This document shows, piece by piece, positions 1-6,971 of a stretch of 25,237 nt of DNA. The notes beneath the pieces are model-generated. The model saw nothing but the letters and a program-made list of their open reading frames with translations. It was not told where the DNA came from and ran no database searches. The position numbers and the translations under genes were made by a program. The stretch lies in NCBI GenBank assembly GCA_913054485.1, contig CAJXHQ010000002.1, positions 1 to 25,237 on the forward strand. Reading direction: 5' to 3'. Origin of the DNA: an uncultured Paracoccaceae bacterium. Lineage in GTDB: Bacteria; Pseudomonadota; Alphaproteobacteria; Rhodobacterales; Rhodobacteraceae. Numbering within the stretch: position 1 is the first letter of the stretch; each line of letters begins with the position of its first letter.

Positions 1-461
1 CGGGTGAAGTTGAAATAGGGTGCTTGCAGCGTCAGTGTGGATTTTTCGTAATAGCGCACCCGCCCTTCCGGCCAGAGCACCGCCAGCGCCTGATGCTCCC
101 ACTTGCGGTTCTGCTGGTTGGCAATGTCAAACGCGGGCACCAGCGCACCCTTGCTGCGCACGTGACGGGCGAATTGAACAGGCGGCATGATCCGCGGGTC
201 GCCGCCGGTTTCTTCCGGCGGGAAGGCCAGCAGCGGGTCCTGCCATTCCAACCGTATGGTGGCGACAGCGCCGTAGTTTTCCGACTTCTGGTCGACAAAG
301 GTGATCTGGTCGATCTGGATGCCGACCGTCACCTGCAGGGGGGCGGCAAAGCGCAAGGCCCGCGGGGTGCCGCCCGGCAAGTCCAGCGCAGCGGCAGCGA
401 TGCCCCACAGGGCGGCGGTCAGGAAAACAAGGAACCGGAAAACGTGCATTACCATCAACAT
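1..461 (-). CDS. Prokaryotic pentameric ligand-gated ion channel (Cys-loop family), partial: signal peptide and N-terminal half of ligand-binding domain
   Basis: The open frame runs off the left edge, so only about 153 N-terminal residues are visible. Start candidates are ATG codons at 461, 455 and 449 (first residues MLMVMHVFRFLVF); no strong ribosome site decides between them. Residues 1-26 form a signal peptide ending near AAAALDLP. The mature part has the hallmark beta strands of the family: TVGIQIDQITFVDQKSENY, then a strand ending in LEWQDPLLAF, then a WPEGRVRYYEKS strand. This order matches my memory of the Gloeobacter channel GLIC (GIYLIECYSLDDKAETF, LSLSWKDRRLAF, GTVQYLER). The FPFD loop and the four pore helices would lie beyond the edge. 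Family members are homopentameric cation or anion channels in the inner membrane with a periplasmic ligand domain. The gene lies 77 bp downstream of a lone binding-protein gene on the same strand. The family call is good; ligand and ion selectivity are unknown. Confidence 0.78.
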   Translation of the reverse strand, partial: MLMVMHVFRFLVFLTAALWGIAAAALDLPGGTPRALRFAAPLQVTVGIQIDQITFVDQKSENYGAVATIRLEWQDPLLAFPPEETGGDPRIMPPVQFARHVRSKGALVPAFDIANQQNRKWEHQALAVLWPEGRVRYYEKSTLTLQAPYFNFT

Positions 462-503
462 AGCACTCAACGTTATCCGGCAAACCTTGAAGAATCGGAA
501 GCG

Positions 504-530
504 CGGGCCGCCGCGCGCGGAAGCGGCCCG
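504..530 (-). other. Inverted repeat between the binding-protein gene and the channel gene
   Basis: A perfect 8-bp inverted repeat (CGGGCCGC at 504-511, GCGGCCCG at 523-530) with an 11-nt loop lies 8 bp beyond the stop codon of the substrate-binding protein gene. On the minus strand no T-tract follows the stem, so it is a poor intrinsic terminator. It may stabilise the mRNA end or attenuate readthrough into the channel gene. Confidence 0.4.
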
Positions 531-538
531 TAAAAACG

Positions 539-2017
539 TCAGTCAACCCATGAGATAGCCCCCAGGTCGATGGCGGCTGTCGGGGCGTTTTCCCAGAGCC
601 CCTGCACGCCCGCCTTGGCGACGCTCAGCTTGGCGAGCTGGAACAGGTAACCGTTCACATAGTCTCCCGCGATCATCTTCTGCGCGTCCTGCATCAGCGC
701 GGTGCGCTGACCGGTATCTGTGGTGGCGTTCAGCGTCCCCATCAGTTCCTGGAAGGCCGGGTTGTCATACTGGAAGTAATATTCCGGGCGGGCATAGATG
801 CCGATGTCCATCGGTTCGGTATGGCTGACGATGGTGAGGCCATAGTTCTTGCCCTTGAACACGGTTTCCAGCCACTGCGCCCATTCCACATTGGTGATCT
901 CGGCTTTGATGCCGACCTCGGCCAGCTGGGCGGCGATGATCTCGCCTCCACGGCGCGCATATGACGGCGGCGGCAGGTGCAGGGTGGTTTCAAACCCCTC
1001 CGGGAAACCGGCCTCGGCTAGCAGCGCGCGGGCTTGCTCCGGATCGTAAGCCGAGCTGCCGGTCAGATCCACATAGGCCGGGTTGTGCGGCGCAAAATGC
1101 GTGCCGATCGGGGTGCCGTAGCCGAACATGGCGCCGTCGATGATTGCTTGCCGGTCGATGGCATGGGCCAGCGCCTGGCGCACCTTCACATTGTCAAACG
1201 GCGGCTGCTTGTTGTTGGTCGACAGAATGGTTTCACCTTCGGTCGATCCCACCAGCACCTGGAACCGGGGATCGGCCTCAAATTGCACAAGGTTCTCCGG
1301 AGCCGGGAAAATGTCGAAGGCATCCACGTCCTCGGCCATCATCGCCGCGAAAGCCGCGGTGGGGTCCGAAATGAACTTGAAAGTAGCCGAGGCCAGCGCC
1401 GGGGCATCACCCCAGTAGTCCGCATTGCGCGCCACCTCGATGCGGTCGCCCTGCACCCAGCCTGTCAGCGTATAGGCCCCGGTGCCGACAGGGGCGGTTT
1501 TGATGGTTTCAATGCTCTCGGGCGCGACGATGACCGCATCGCCCCAGGCCAGATTGAACAGGAAGTTGCCATTGGGTTCGGCCAGTGTCACCTGCACGGT
1601 CAGCGGGTCGATCACATCGACACTGCTGATCCCGGCAAAAAGCGCCTTCTGCGCATTGGTGCTGTCTTCGGCCCGCGCCCGGTCGAGGCTGAATTTCACG
1701 TCTTCGGCATCCATCGCGCTGCCGTCGTGAAAGGTGACGCCCTCCTGCAGGGCGAAGGTATAGACAGTGCCATCTTCCGAGATTTCCCAGCTTTTCGCCA
1801 GCAAGGGCACGATCGAGCCGTCGCCTTCAAACCGGGTCAGCCCTTCGAAGATATTCACATAAACCACCGAGTCGATGGCCTGGGCTGCGGCGCTGGTCGG
1901 GTCCAGGTGCGGCGGCTCCAGCTGCATGGCGATGGTGATGCTGTCCTTGGCGGCCCCGGCCCCCGCAGTCAGCGCCAATGCCGAGGAGGCGGCAACAATA
2001 ACAGACTTCAATGACAT
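539..2017 (-). CDS. ABC transporter substrate-binding protein, family 5 (oligopeptide/dipeptide type)
   Basis: The 492-residue protein begins with a Sec signal peptide ([23 protein letters not shown]) and continues with the family 5 extracellular solute-binding fold: LEPPHLDP near the N-terminus, then the family signature [16 protein letters not shown] followed by GVTFHDG and DVKFSLDRA. Length is normal for DppA/OppA-like proteins (about 500). The ATG at 2017 is preceded by AAGGGGAG at good spacing. The protein would bind a peptide or similar solute in the periplasm for an ABC importer, but no permease or ATPase gene is adjacent: upstream is the divergent panB, and the next gene on this strand is a ligand-gated channel. 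It may serve a transporter encoded elsewhere, or have a sensing role; the latter is only inference. The substrate cannot be read from the sequence. Confidence 0.9.
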   Translation of the reverse strand: MSLKSVIVAASSALALTAGAGAAKDSITIAMQLEPPHLDPTSAAAQAIDSVVYVNIFEGLTRFEGDGSIVPLLAKSWEISEDGTVYTFALQEGVTFHDGSAMDAEDVKFSLDRARAEDSTNAQKALFAGISSVDVIDPLTVQVTLAEPNGNFLFNLAWGDAVIVAPESIETIKTAPVGTGAYTLTGWVQGDRIEVARNADYWGDAPALASATFKFISDPTAAFAAMMAEDVDAFDIFPAPENLVQFEADPRFQVLVGSTEGETILSTNNKQPPFDNVKVRQALAHAIDRQAIIDGAMFGYGTPIGTHFAPHNPAYVDLTGSSAYDPEQARALLAEAGFPEGFETTLHLPPPSYARRGGEIIAAQLAEVGIKAEITNVEWAQWLETVFKGKNYGLTIVSHTEPMDIGIYARPEYYFQYDNPAFQELMGTLNATTDTGQRTALMQDAQKMIAGDYVNGYLFQLAKLSVAKAGVQGLWENAPTAAIDLGAISWVD

Positions 2018-2137
2018 CGGTAAAATCTCCCCTTGGGTTGAAAGCGCCGCCTTTGGGCCACGGCTTTTGGGCGAGTGTTCCCCTATTGCGTTGCGTAATC
2101 AAGGCCGGCGGGGACATTTCGCGCACTGGAAGCGTGC

Positions 2138-2153
2138 TAATATTATTGATAAT
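2138..2153. promoter_or_regulatory. AT-rich island with small inverted repeat in the panB/binding-protein divergent region
   Basis: TAATATTATTGATAAT is a sharp AT-rich patch in GC-rich surroundings, about 35 bp before the panB start. It contains the inverted repeat ATTAT-TG-ATAAT (2142-2153), and TAATAT at 2138-2143 could be a -10 element for panB. No convincing -35 is seen at 17 bp, so this is a tentative promoter or operator site. Confidence 0.3.
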
Positions 2154-2186
2154 CCGCCTTCACCACTCGCAGCGAACAGGACCACC

Positions 2187-3023
2187 ATGAGCGCCACAGC
2201 CCGCAAGAAAGCCCCGAACGCCGAGGATATCCGCGCCCGAAAGGGCGGCGAACCGCTTGTTTCACTCACCGCTTACACCACGCCGATGGCGCAGGTGATG
2301 GACGCCCATTGCGATTTTGTGCTGGTCGGCGACAGCGTCGGCATGGTGCTGCATGGCATGGCCTCGACGCTGGAGGTGACGATGGAGATGATGATCCTGC
2401 ACGGCCGTGCCGTCGCCCGCGGGCTTGAGGCCGCGATGATGGTGGTCGACATGCCCTTCGGCAGCTACGAGGAAGGGCCGCAGCAGGCCTTCCGCAACGC
2501 CGCCCGGCTGATGGCCGAAACCGGCGCAGGCGCGGTGAAGCTGGAAGGCGGCGTCGAGATGGCTGAAACCATCCGCTTCCTGGTCAAGCGCGGCATTCAC
2601 GTGATGGCCCATATCGGCCTCACGCCGCAGTCGATCAACACTTTGGGCGGTTACAAGGTGCAGGGCCGCGATGCCCAGGCTGAGGCGGTGATTGCCGATG
2701 CGCAGGCGGTGGCGGATGCCGGGGCCTTCTCGGTCGTGCTGGAAAAGGTGCCGCAGGTTCTGGCCGACCAGATCACGTCTGAGGTGGCCATCCCCACCAT
2801 CGGCATCGGGGCTTCCGCTGGTTGCGACGGGCAGATCCTGGTGGTCGATGACATGTTGGGCTTCTTCACCGCCTTCAAACCGAAGTTCGTGAAACGCTAC
2901 GCCGATCTTGGCCCCGCTGCTGAAGCAGCCATCGCGGACTACGCCGCCGAGGTACGTGCCCGGAGTTTTCCGGCCGCGGAACATGTCTTTGCCGATCAGG
3001 CTCCGGCGCAGGGAAAGAAATAA
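2187..3023 (+). CDS. panB: 3-methyl-2-oxobutanoate hydroxymethyltransferase (ketopantoate hydroxymethyltransferase)
   Basis: PanB transfers a one-carbon unit from 5,10-methylenetetrahydrofolate to 2-oxoisovalerate, giving ketopantoate, the first committed step of pantothenate and coenzyme A synthesis in the cytoplasm. The 278-residue length is typical. Visible family motifs in order are [14 protein letters not shown], the metal-binding [30 protein letters not shown], the active-site region [10 protein letters not shown], and IPTIGIGAS with CDGQILV. The start is ATG at 2187, preceded by AGGA five bases upstream; the open frame extends further upstream but that part is antisense to the binding-protein gene. 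The stop codon overlaps the panC start by one base (TAATG), so the two genes are translationally coupled. The gene appears intact. Confidence 0.97.
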   Translation: MSATARKKAPNAEDIRARKGGEPLVSLTAYTTPMAQVMDAHCDFVLVGDSVGMVLHGMASTLEVTMEMMILHGRAVARGLEAAMMVVDMPFGSYEEGPQQAFRNAARLMAETGAGAVKLEGGVEMAETIRFLVKRGIHVMAHIGLTPQSINTLGGYKVQGRDAQAEAVIADAQAVADAGAFSVVLEKVPQVLADQITSEVAIPTIGIGASAGCDGQILVVDDMLGFFTAFKPKFVKRYADLGPAAEAAIADYAAEVRARSFPAAEHVFADQAPAQGKK

Positions 3024-3880
3024 TGACGGCTCCGATTATCCGCCGCCTCGCGGACCTGCGCGCGCTGCACAACACTTGGGTGCGGGCGGGCGAACGTGTC
3101 GGCGTGGTGCCCACCATGGGCGCGCTGCACGCAGGCCACCTGTCGCTGGTAGAGGCCGCTAAAACCAATACCGACCGCGTGATCGTCACCATCTTCGTGA
3201 ACCCGCGCCAGTTCAACAACCCGGAGGACCTGGCGTAATACCCGCGCACCGAGCTGGAGGACGCCGAAAAGATGGCCCCTTACGGCGTGGATGCAATCTA
3301 TGTGCCGGACCCGGACCAGATCTACCCCGCGGGCTATGCCACCAATGTGTCGGTTGCGGGGATGACCGATGTGATGGAGGGTGAATTCCGCCCCGGCCAT
3401 TTCGACGGCGTGGCAACGGTTGTGGCCAAGCTGTTTCTGCAGACCGGCGCGCATCAGGCGTTTTTCGGCCAGAAAGACTACCAGCAGCTGATGGTTGTGC
3501 GCCGCATGGCCCGCGACCTGGACATCAACATCGAAGTTACCGGCTGCCCCACGGTGCGCGAACCTTCCGGCCTCGCCATGTCGTCGCGCAACCTGCGGCT
3601 CAGCGCGGAAGGGCTGGAGCGCGCTTCGCGGCTCTACCCGGTGATGCAGCAGATCGCTGCGCGGCTGGCCGGCGGCGAGGTTTTCAGCGCCCTGATCGGC
3701 TCTGCGCATGAGGACCTGCAGGCGGCCGGGTTCGGCGACATTGAATATCTTGACCTGCGCTGTGAGGACCGGCTGGAGCAGCTCGACCGCCCAACCCGCC
3801 CGGCCCGCCTGTTTGCCGCCGCCTGGATGGATGGCATCCGCCTGATCGACAATATCGAGATCCCTGCGCTCACCTCCTGA
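3023..3880 (+). pseudogene. panC: Pantothenate synthetase with an in-frame premature stop codon
   Basis: PanC joins pantoate and beta-alanine using ATP. Read through, the frame encodes a normal-length 285-residue protein with the nucleotide-binding [12 protein letters not shown] (H36, H39), FVNPRQFN, and in the second half GQKDYQQL and the KMSKS-like MSSRN. However codon 72 (3236-3238) is TAA, in the stretch EDLA-stop-YPRTE, where homologues have a sense codon (as I recall, Lys or Arg before YPRT). One A-to-T change from AAA would create it. The frame on both sides is the same, with no indel. The result is a 71-residue N-terminal fragment carrying HAGH and a possible 202-residue C-terminal fragment starting at ATG 3272, which has GGAGG at 3256-3260, 11 bases upstream. 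It is a pseudogene, a split gene or a sequence error; the clean conservation after the stop favours a recent change or an error. Confidence 0.9.
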
Positions 3881-3927
3881 AGCCTGGCCCGCAGCGCAGC
3901 TGCTGGCGCGCGCCCTCCCGCCTGCAC

Positions 3928-3944
3928 AGGCCCCTGCGGGGCCT
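3928..3944. terminator. Hairpin after panC, first of two
   Basis: AGGCCCC (3928-3934) and GGGGCCT (3938-3944) form a perfect 7-bp stem with a TGC loop between the convergent ends of panC and the minus-strand hydratase-like gene. No T-tract follows on either strand, so termination activity is inferred only from position. Confidence 0.4.
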
Positions 3945-3958
3945 TCACAGTTGGGCCG

Positions 3959-3983
3959 CGCGCCTTGCCTGTGGCAAGGCGCG
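3959..3983. terminator. Strong hairpin between convergent genes, second of two
   Basis: CGCGCCTTGCC (3959-3969) and GGCAAGGCGCG (3973-3983) form a perfect 11-bp GC-rich stem with a TGT loop. It lies between convergent genes and could act in both directions, as a terminator without a T-tract or as an mRNA end stabiliser. No other feature explains it. Confidence 0.5.
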
Positions 3984-4026
3984 GTTCCGCCAGCCATCGA
4001 GCTTCAGAATTTGCCTTAGGGAATGA

Positions 4027-4878
4027 TCAGGACGATGGCAGGAAGGACACGGAGATAACCGGATCTCCCGGAAGCCCCTCGTAGCTGACCGACACGCCGC
4101 CGCCGGTTTCCTGCGGCGGGACCAGCGGCCCGAAAGAGCCCACCGATACCAGGTCGCCCGGCTGCAGCCCCACACCTTTGGACATCAGCCATAGCACCGG
4201 GTTGGCGGGGTTGCCCATGACCGCCTTGCCCGGCACCGAGACCAGAACCTTGCCCCCGGCGTCTCTCAGGGTGACGGTCATGGCTGCCAGGGCGTCTGCC
4301 ATGGTCACCGGATTCTCTACTGCAATGGCCGCCCCCAGGACGCCCAGTTTCGGGCCAACCCCCATGGCCGTCAGCGTGACGCCGGTGATCGGCTGTCCCC
4401 CGGCCAGCGTCAGGTCGGGCAACTCAATGAACGGGCGGATGGCGGCAATATGCTCAAGAACCCCGGCGGGCGTTTGAGCTGCATTGATCGCCGCATCCCC
4501 TACAACCAGCACCAGGTCCGCTTCCACCATCGGCACCGCACCCCAGGGCAATGGCACTGCAGCGCCATCCTCCAGCATCATATCCCGGTAGAGAACACCC
4601 TGGACCGGTTCCTTCATCCCGAAGCGCTCCTGCGCGGGTCTGGCCGTAAGGCCCGCCTTGTAGCCGATAACCGGCCCCATATGCGGCTCCAGCGCGGCCG
4701 CGAGTTTCTTTTGTGTGCAGAGTGCATCTGTCATGCTGCCCTCCGCCCCCAGTGCCTGGGCTGGGGTATTCGCGGTATAGGCGGCGACAAAGGCTGCGAT
4801 CTCTTCATCGCTGGCGCATCCCGCCCAGGCGGAGGCAGCGCTCAGCGCTGCAAAAGCCGTGCCCAAGACCCATTTCAT
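4027..4878 (-). CDS. Exported fumarylacetoacetase-fold protein, 2-keto-4-pentenoate hydratase-like
   Basis: The protein has 283 residues. Residues 1-19 (MKWVLGTAFAALSAASAWA) are a clear signal peptide, which is unusual because hydratases and decarboxylases of this fold (MhpD type) act in the cytoplasm. The body carries the family pattern: VIGYKAGLT, then GVLYRDMMLEDGA, a metal-binding region MVEADLVLVV in which the usual E-x-E reads E-x-D, then RPFIELPD for the next acidic ligand, and TGVTLTAMGV. The ATG at 4878 has AAGGGA eight bases upstream. The gene follows pbpC after 26 bp on the same strand, so it is probably the third gene of the alpha-2-macroglobulin/pbpC operon and may act in the periplasm. 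The fold call is firm; the reaction and substrate are unknown. Confidence 0.8.
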   Translation of the reverse strand: MKWVLGTAFAALSAASAWAGCASDEEIAAFVAAYTANTPAQALGAEGSMTDALCTQKKLAAALEPHMGPVIGYKAGLTARPAQERFGMKEPVQGVLYRDMMLEDGAAVPLPWGAVPMVEADLVLVVGDAAINAAQTPAGVLEHIAAIRPFIELPDLTLAGGQPITGVTLTAMGVGPKLGVLGAAIAVENPVTMADALAAMTVTLRDAGGKVLVSVPGKAVMGNPANPVLWLMSKGVGLQPGDLVSVGSFGPLVPPQETGGGVSVSYEGLPGDPVISVSFLPSS

Positions 4879-4904
4879 CGCTTATTCCCTTCTCAAACGC
4901 GGTT

Positions 4905-6968
4905 TTAATCAATCTGCACGGAGGCCCGGTCCGACCGGCCCGCGCTGTCGACCACCACCAGGGCAGAGAAACCCTGCCCCGGGTTGGCGACTTCAAATTC
5001 CCTGCGGTGCACCCCCGAGGCGACGGGCCTGCCGTCAGCAAGGACCAGGAAAGGCGGCTGGCCGCCGCGCAGTTTCACCGCCAGCGGCGCCTCCCCGGCC
5101 AGAAGCCGTGCACCATCCGGCGGGAACAGGAGCTGCGGCGCCTCTGCATCCTCAGCAAAGGCGGTGCCGCGCGGGCGGAAACGCTGGAGCGGCTGCGGCA
5201 GGGCCGCGGAGCTGGCTATCAGGGTCTCAGGCGGCGGTGGCGGCAACGGGTCGAACTCCGGTTTCAACAGCCCGAAGGCCTCGAACAGCACCGGGGCCGC
5301 CAGCGCACCGCCGTAAGCCCCCGGAACCGGCGTGCCGTCGGCGCGGCCTAGCCAGATGCCGATCACATGCCGCCCGTCCCAGCCCAGCGCCCAGGCATCG
5401 CGGTGCCCGTAGGACGTGCCGGTCTTATAAGCCAGCACCTTGGCGCGGGCACCGGGCGGCGGCGCCAGGCCGCGAAGAATGTCCATCACCTGCCATGCGG
5501 CCCTCTCCGTCATCACGCGGGCCAGAGCCTTTGGCGCTGCATCCTTCACCATCCGCAATGCCTTGCTTTGCCCGCCACCCGCTAGGGCGGCATAAAGCTG
5601 CACCAGCCCTTCCAGGCTGACCCCGGCGCCGCCCAGCGAAACCGCCAATCCCGGTGCACCGCCGGGCAGCTGCACTTCCGTGCCGGCACGGCGCAGTGCG
5701 GCCATCAGCCGGGCCGGGCCGATCTCCTGCGTGAGCATCACCACGGGGATGTTCAGCGAGAGCTGCAGCGCCTCGCGCACGCGCAGGTCACCGCGGAACT
5801 GACCATCGAAGTTTCGCGGCGCGTAACCGCCGAAATCCATCGGCCCGTCGTGGATCAGCGTCTCCGGGTGAACCAGCCCCTGATCAAAGGCCAGCCCGTA
5901 GACCAGCGGTTTCAGCGCCGAACCAGGTGAGCGTTGTGCCCGGGTCATATCCACAAACCCCTGCCGGGCGGCCTCGGCCAGTCCGGGTGAGCCGACCGAG
6001 GCGAGGATCTCCCCGCTCTGGTAGTCCGCTGCCAGGATGGCCGCCGAAAGCTGCGCGCCGCCTGCGCCCGCAGCTGTGGCAGCGAGCGCTTCCAGCCGGG
6101 ACTGCACCCCTGCGTCTATGGTCAGTGTGATACGCTGCGCCTCTGGCTGGGCCGCGCGCATTCGCGCCGCGGCGTGCGGAGCCCGCTGCGGAAACGGCCG
6201 CATTCTGCCCGGCAGGGGCGCCGCGCTGGCCATTTCCAGTACAGGGGCGCCGATGACGCCCTGCCCTGCCATCCGCTGCAGAACCCGGTTGCGGGCGGCC
6301 TGTGCCACGACCGGCGCGCGGTCCGGGCGGCGGGCAGCGGGGGACTGCGGCAGCGCCACCAGCAAGGCGGCCTCGGAAGGGGTCAGCCTGCGCGGCTCCT
6401 TGCCGAACCAGGCCAGCGTGGCGGCCCGGATGCCTTCGAGGTTGCCGCCATAGGGCGCATGGGTCAGGTAGAGCGTCAGGATCTCTTCCTTGGAGAGGTT
6501 CCGTTCCAGCGCCAGCGCCAGCCGGATCTGGCGCAGCTTGCCCGCCCAGCGCCCGGTCGGCCCGTCCTCCAGCAACCTTGCCACCTGCATGGTCAGGGTC
6601 GATCCGCCGGAGACCACGCCGCCGTTCCAGACCGCCTGCCCGGCAGCGCGCAGCATGGCGCGCAGATCAACACCCCGGTGGCTGTAAAACCGCTTGTCCT
6701 CGTAGCGCAGCAGCATGGCAAGGTAGCCCGGGTCGACCTGCTCCGGCCGGACCGCAAAGCGCCAGAGGCCGTCTTCCACCGGAAAAGCGCGCAGCAGGTC
6801 GCCGTTACGGTCCCGGACCTCGACAGAGGTTTCGGCGAGGGTTTCAGGCAGTCGAGTCGCGTCAACCCAATCATCAATGCGATGCCATCCAAACCAGGCC
6901 GCCAGCGCTGCGGCAAGCACCAGGCCGGGTGCAAAGCGCCGTGCGCTGCCCTCAGCGTTTTGTGGCAT
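4905..6968 (-). CDS. pbpC: Penicillin-binding protein 1C (bifunctional peptidoglycan glycosyltransferase/transpeptidase)
   Basis: The 687-residue protein has a short cytoplasmic N-terminus and one membrane anchor (about residues 13-27). The glycosyltransferase 51 domain follows, with catalytic Glu90 in YEDKRFYSHRGVD and the STLTMQ and LTLYLTHAPYGGN motifs. The transpeptidase domain has Ser350 and Lys353 (SALK), SLN in LQLSLNIPV, and KTGTSYG from Lys515. The last 90 or so residues (LLFPPDGARL onward) match the C-terminal domain specific to PBP1C. All catalytic residues are present. It starts three bases after the stop of the alpha-2-macroglobulin gene. PBP1C and this alpha-2-macroglobulin form a known conserved gene pair, proposed to act together in envelope defence and repair. 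The upstream partner is broken here, so the pbpC mRNA may suffer polar effects. Confidence 0.95.
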   Translation of the reverse strand: MPQNAEGSARRFAPGLVLAAALAAWFGWHRIDDWVDATRLPETLAETSVEVRDRNGDLLRAFPVEDGLWRFAVRPEQVDPGYLAMLLRYEDKRFYSHRGVDLRAMLRAAGQAVWNGGVVSGGSTLTMQVARLLEDGPTGRWAGKLRQIRLALALERNLSKEEILTLYLTHAPYGGNLEGIRAATLAWFGKEPRRLTPSEAALLVALPQSPAARRPDRAPVVAQAARNRVLQRMAGQGVIGAPVLEMASAAPLPGRMRPFPQRAPHAAARMRAAQPEAQRITLTIDAGVQSRLEALAATAAGAGGAQLSAAILAADYQSGEILASVGSPGLAEAARQGFVDMTRAQRSPGSALKPLVYGLAFDQGLVHPETLIHDGPMDFGGYAPRNFDGQFRGDLRVREALQLSLNIPVVMLTQEIGPARLMAALRRAGTEVQLPGGAPGLAVSLGGAGVSLEGLVQLYAALAGGGQSKALRMVKDAAPKALARVMTERAAWQVMDILRGLAPPPGARAKVLAYKTGTSYGHRDAWALGWDGRHVIGIWLGRADGTPVPGAYGGALAAPVLFEAFGLLKPEFDPLPPPPPETLIASSAALPQPLQRFRPRGTAFAEDAEAPQLLFPPDGARLLAGEAPLAVKLRGGQPPFLVLADGRPVASGVHRREFEVANPGQGFSALVVVDSAGRSDRASVQID

Positions 6969-6971
6969 CTC

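Noticed and set aside
3236..3238. Programmed readthrough or recoding of the panC stop
   Set aside because: It is TAA, the stop least prone to readthrough, with no visible recoding signal; recoding is not known for panC. Mutation or error is simpler.
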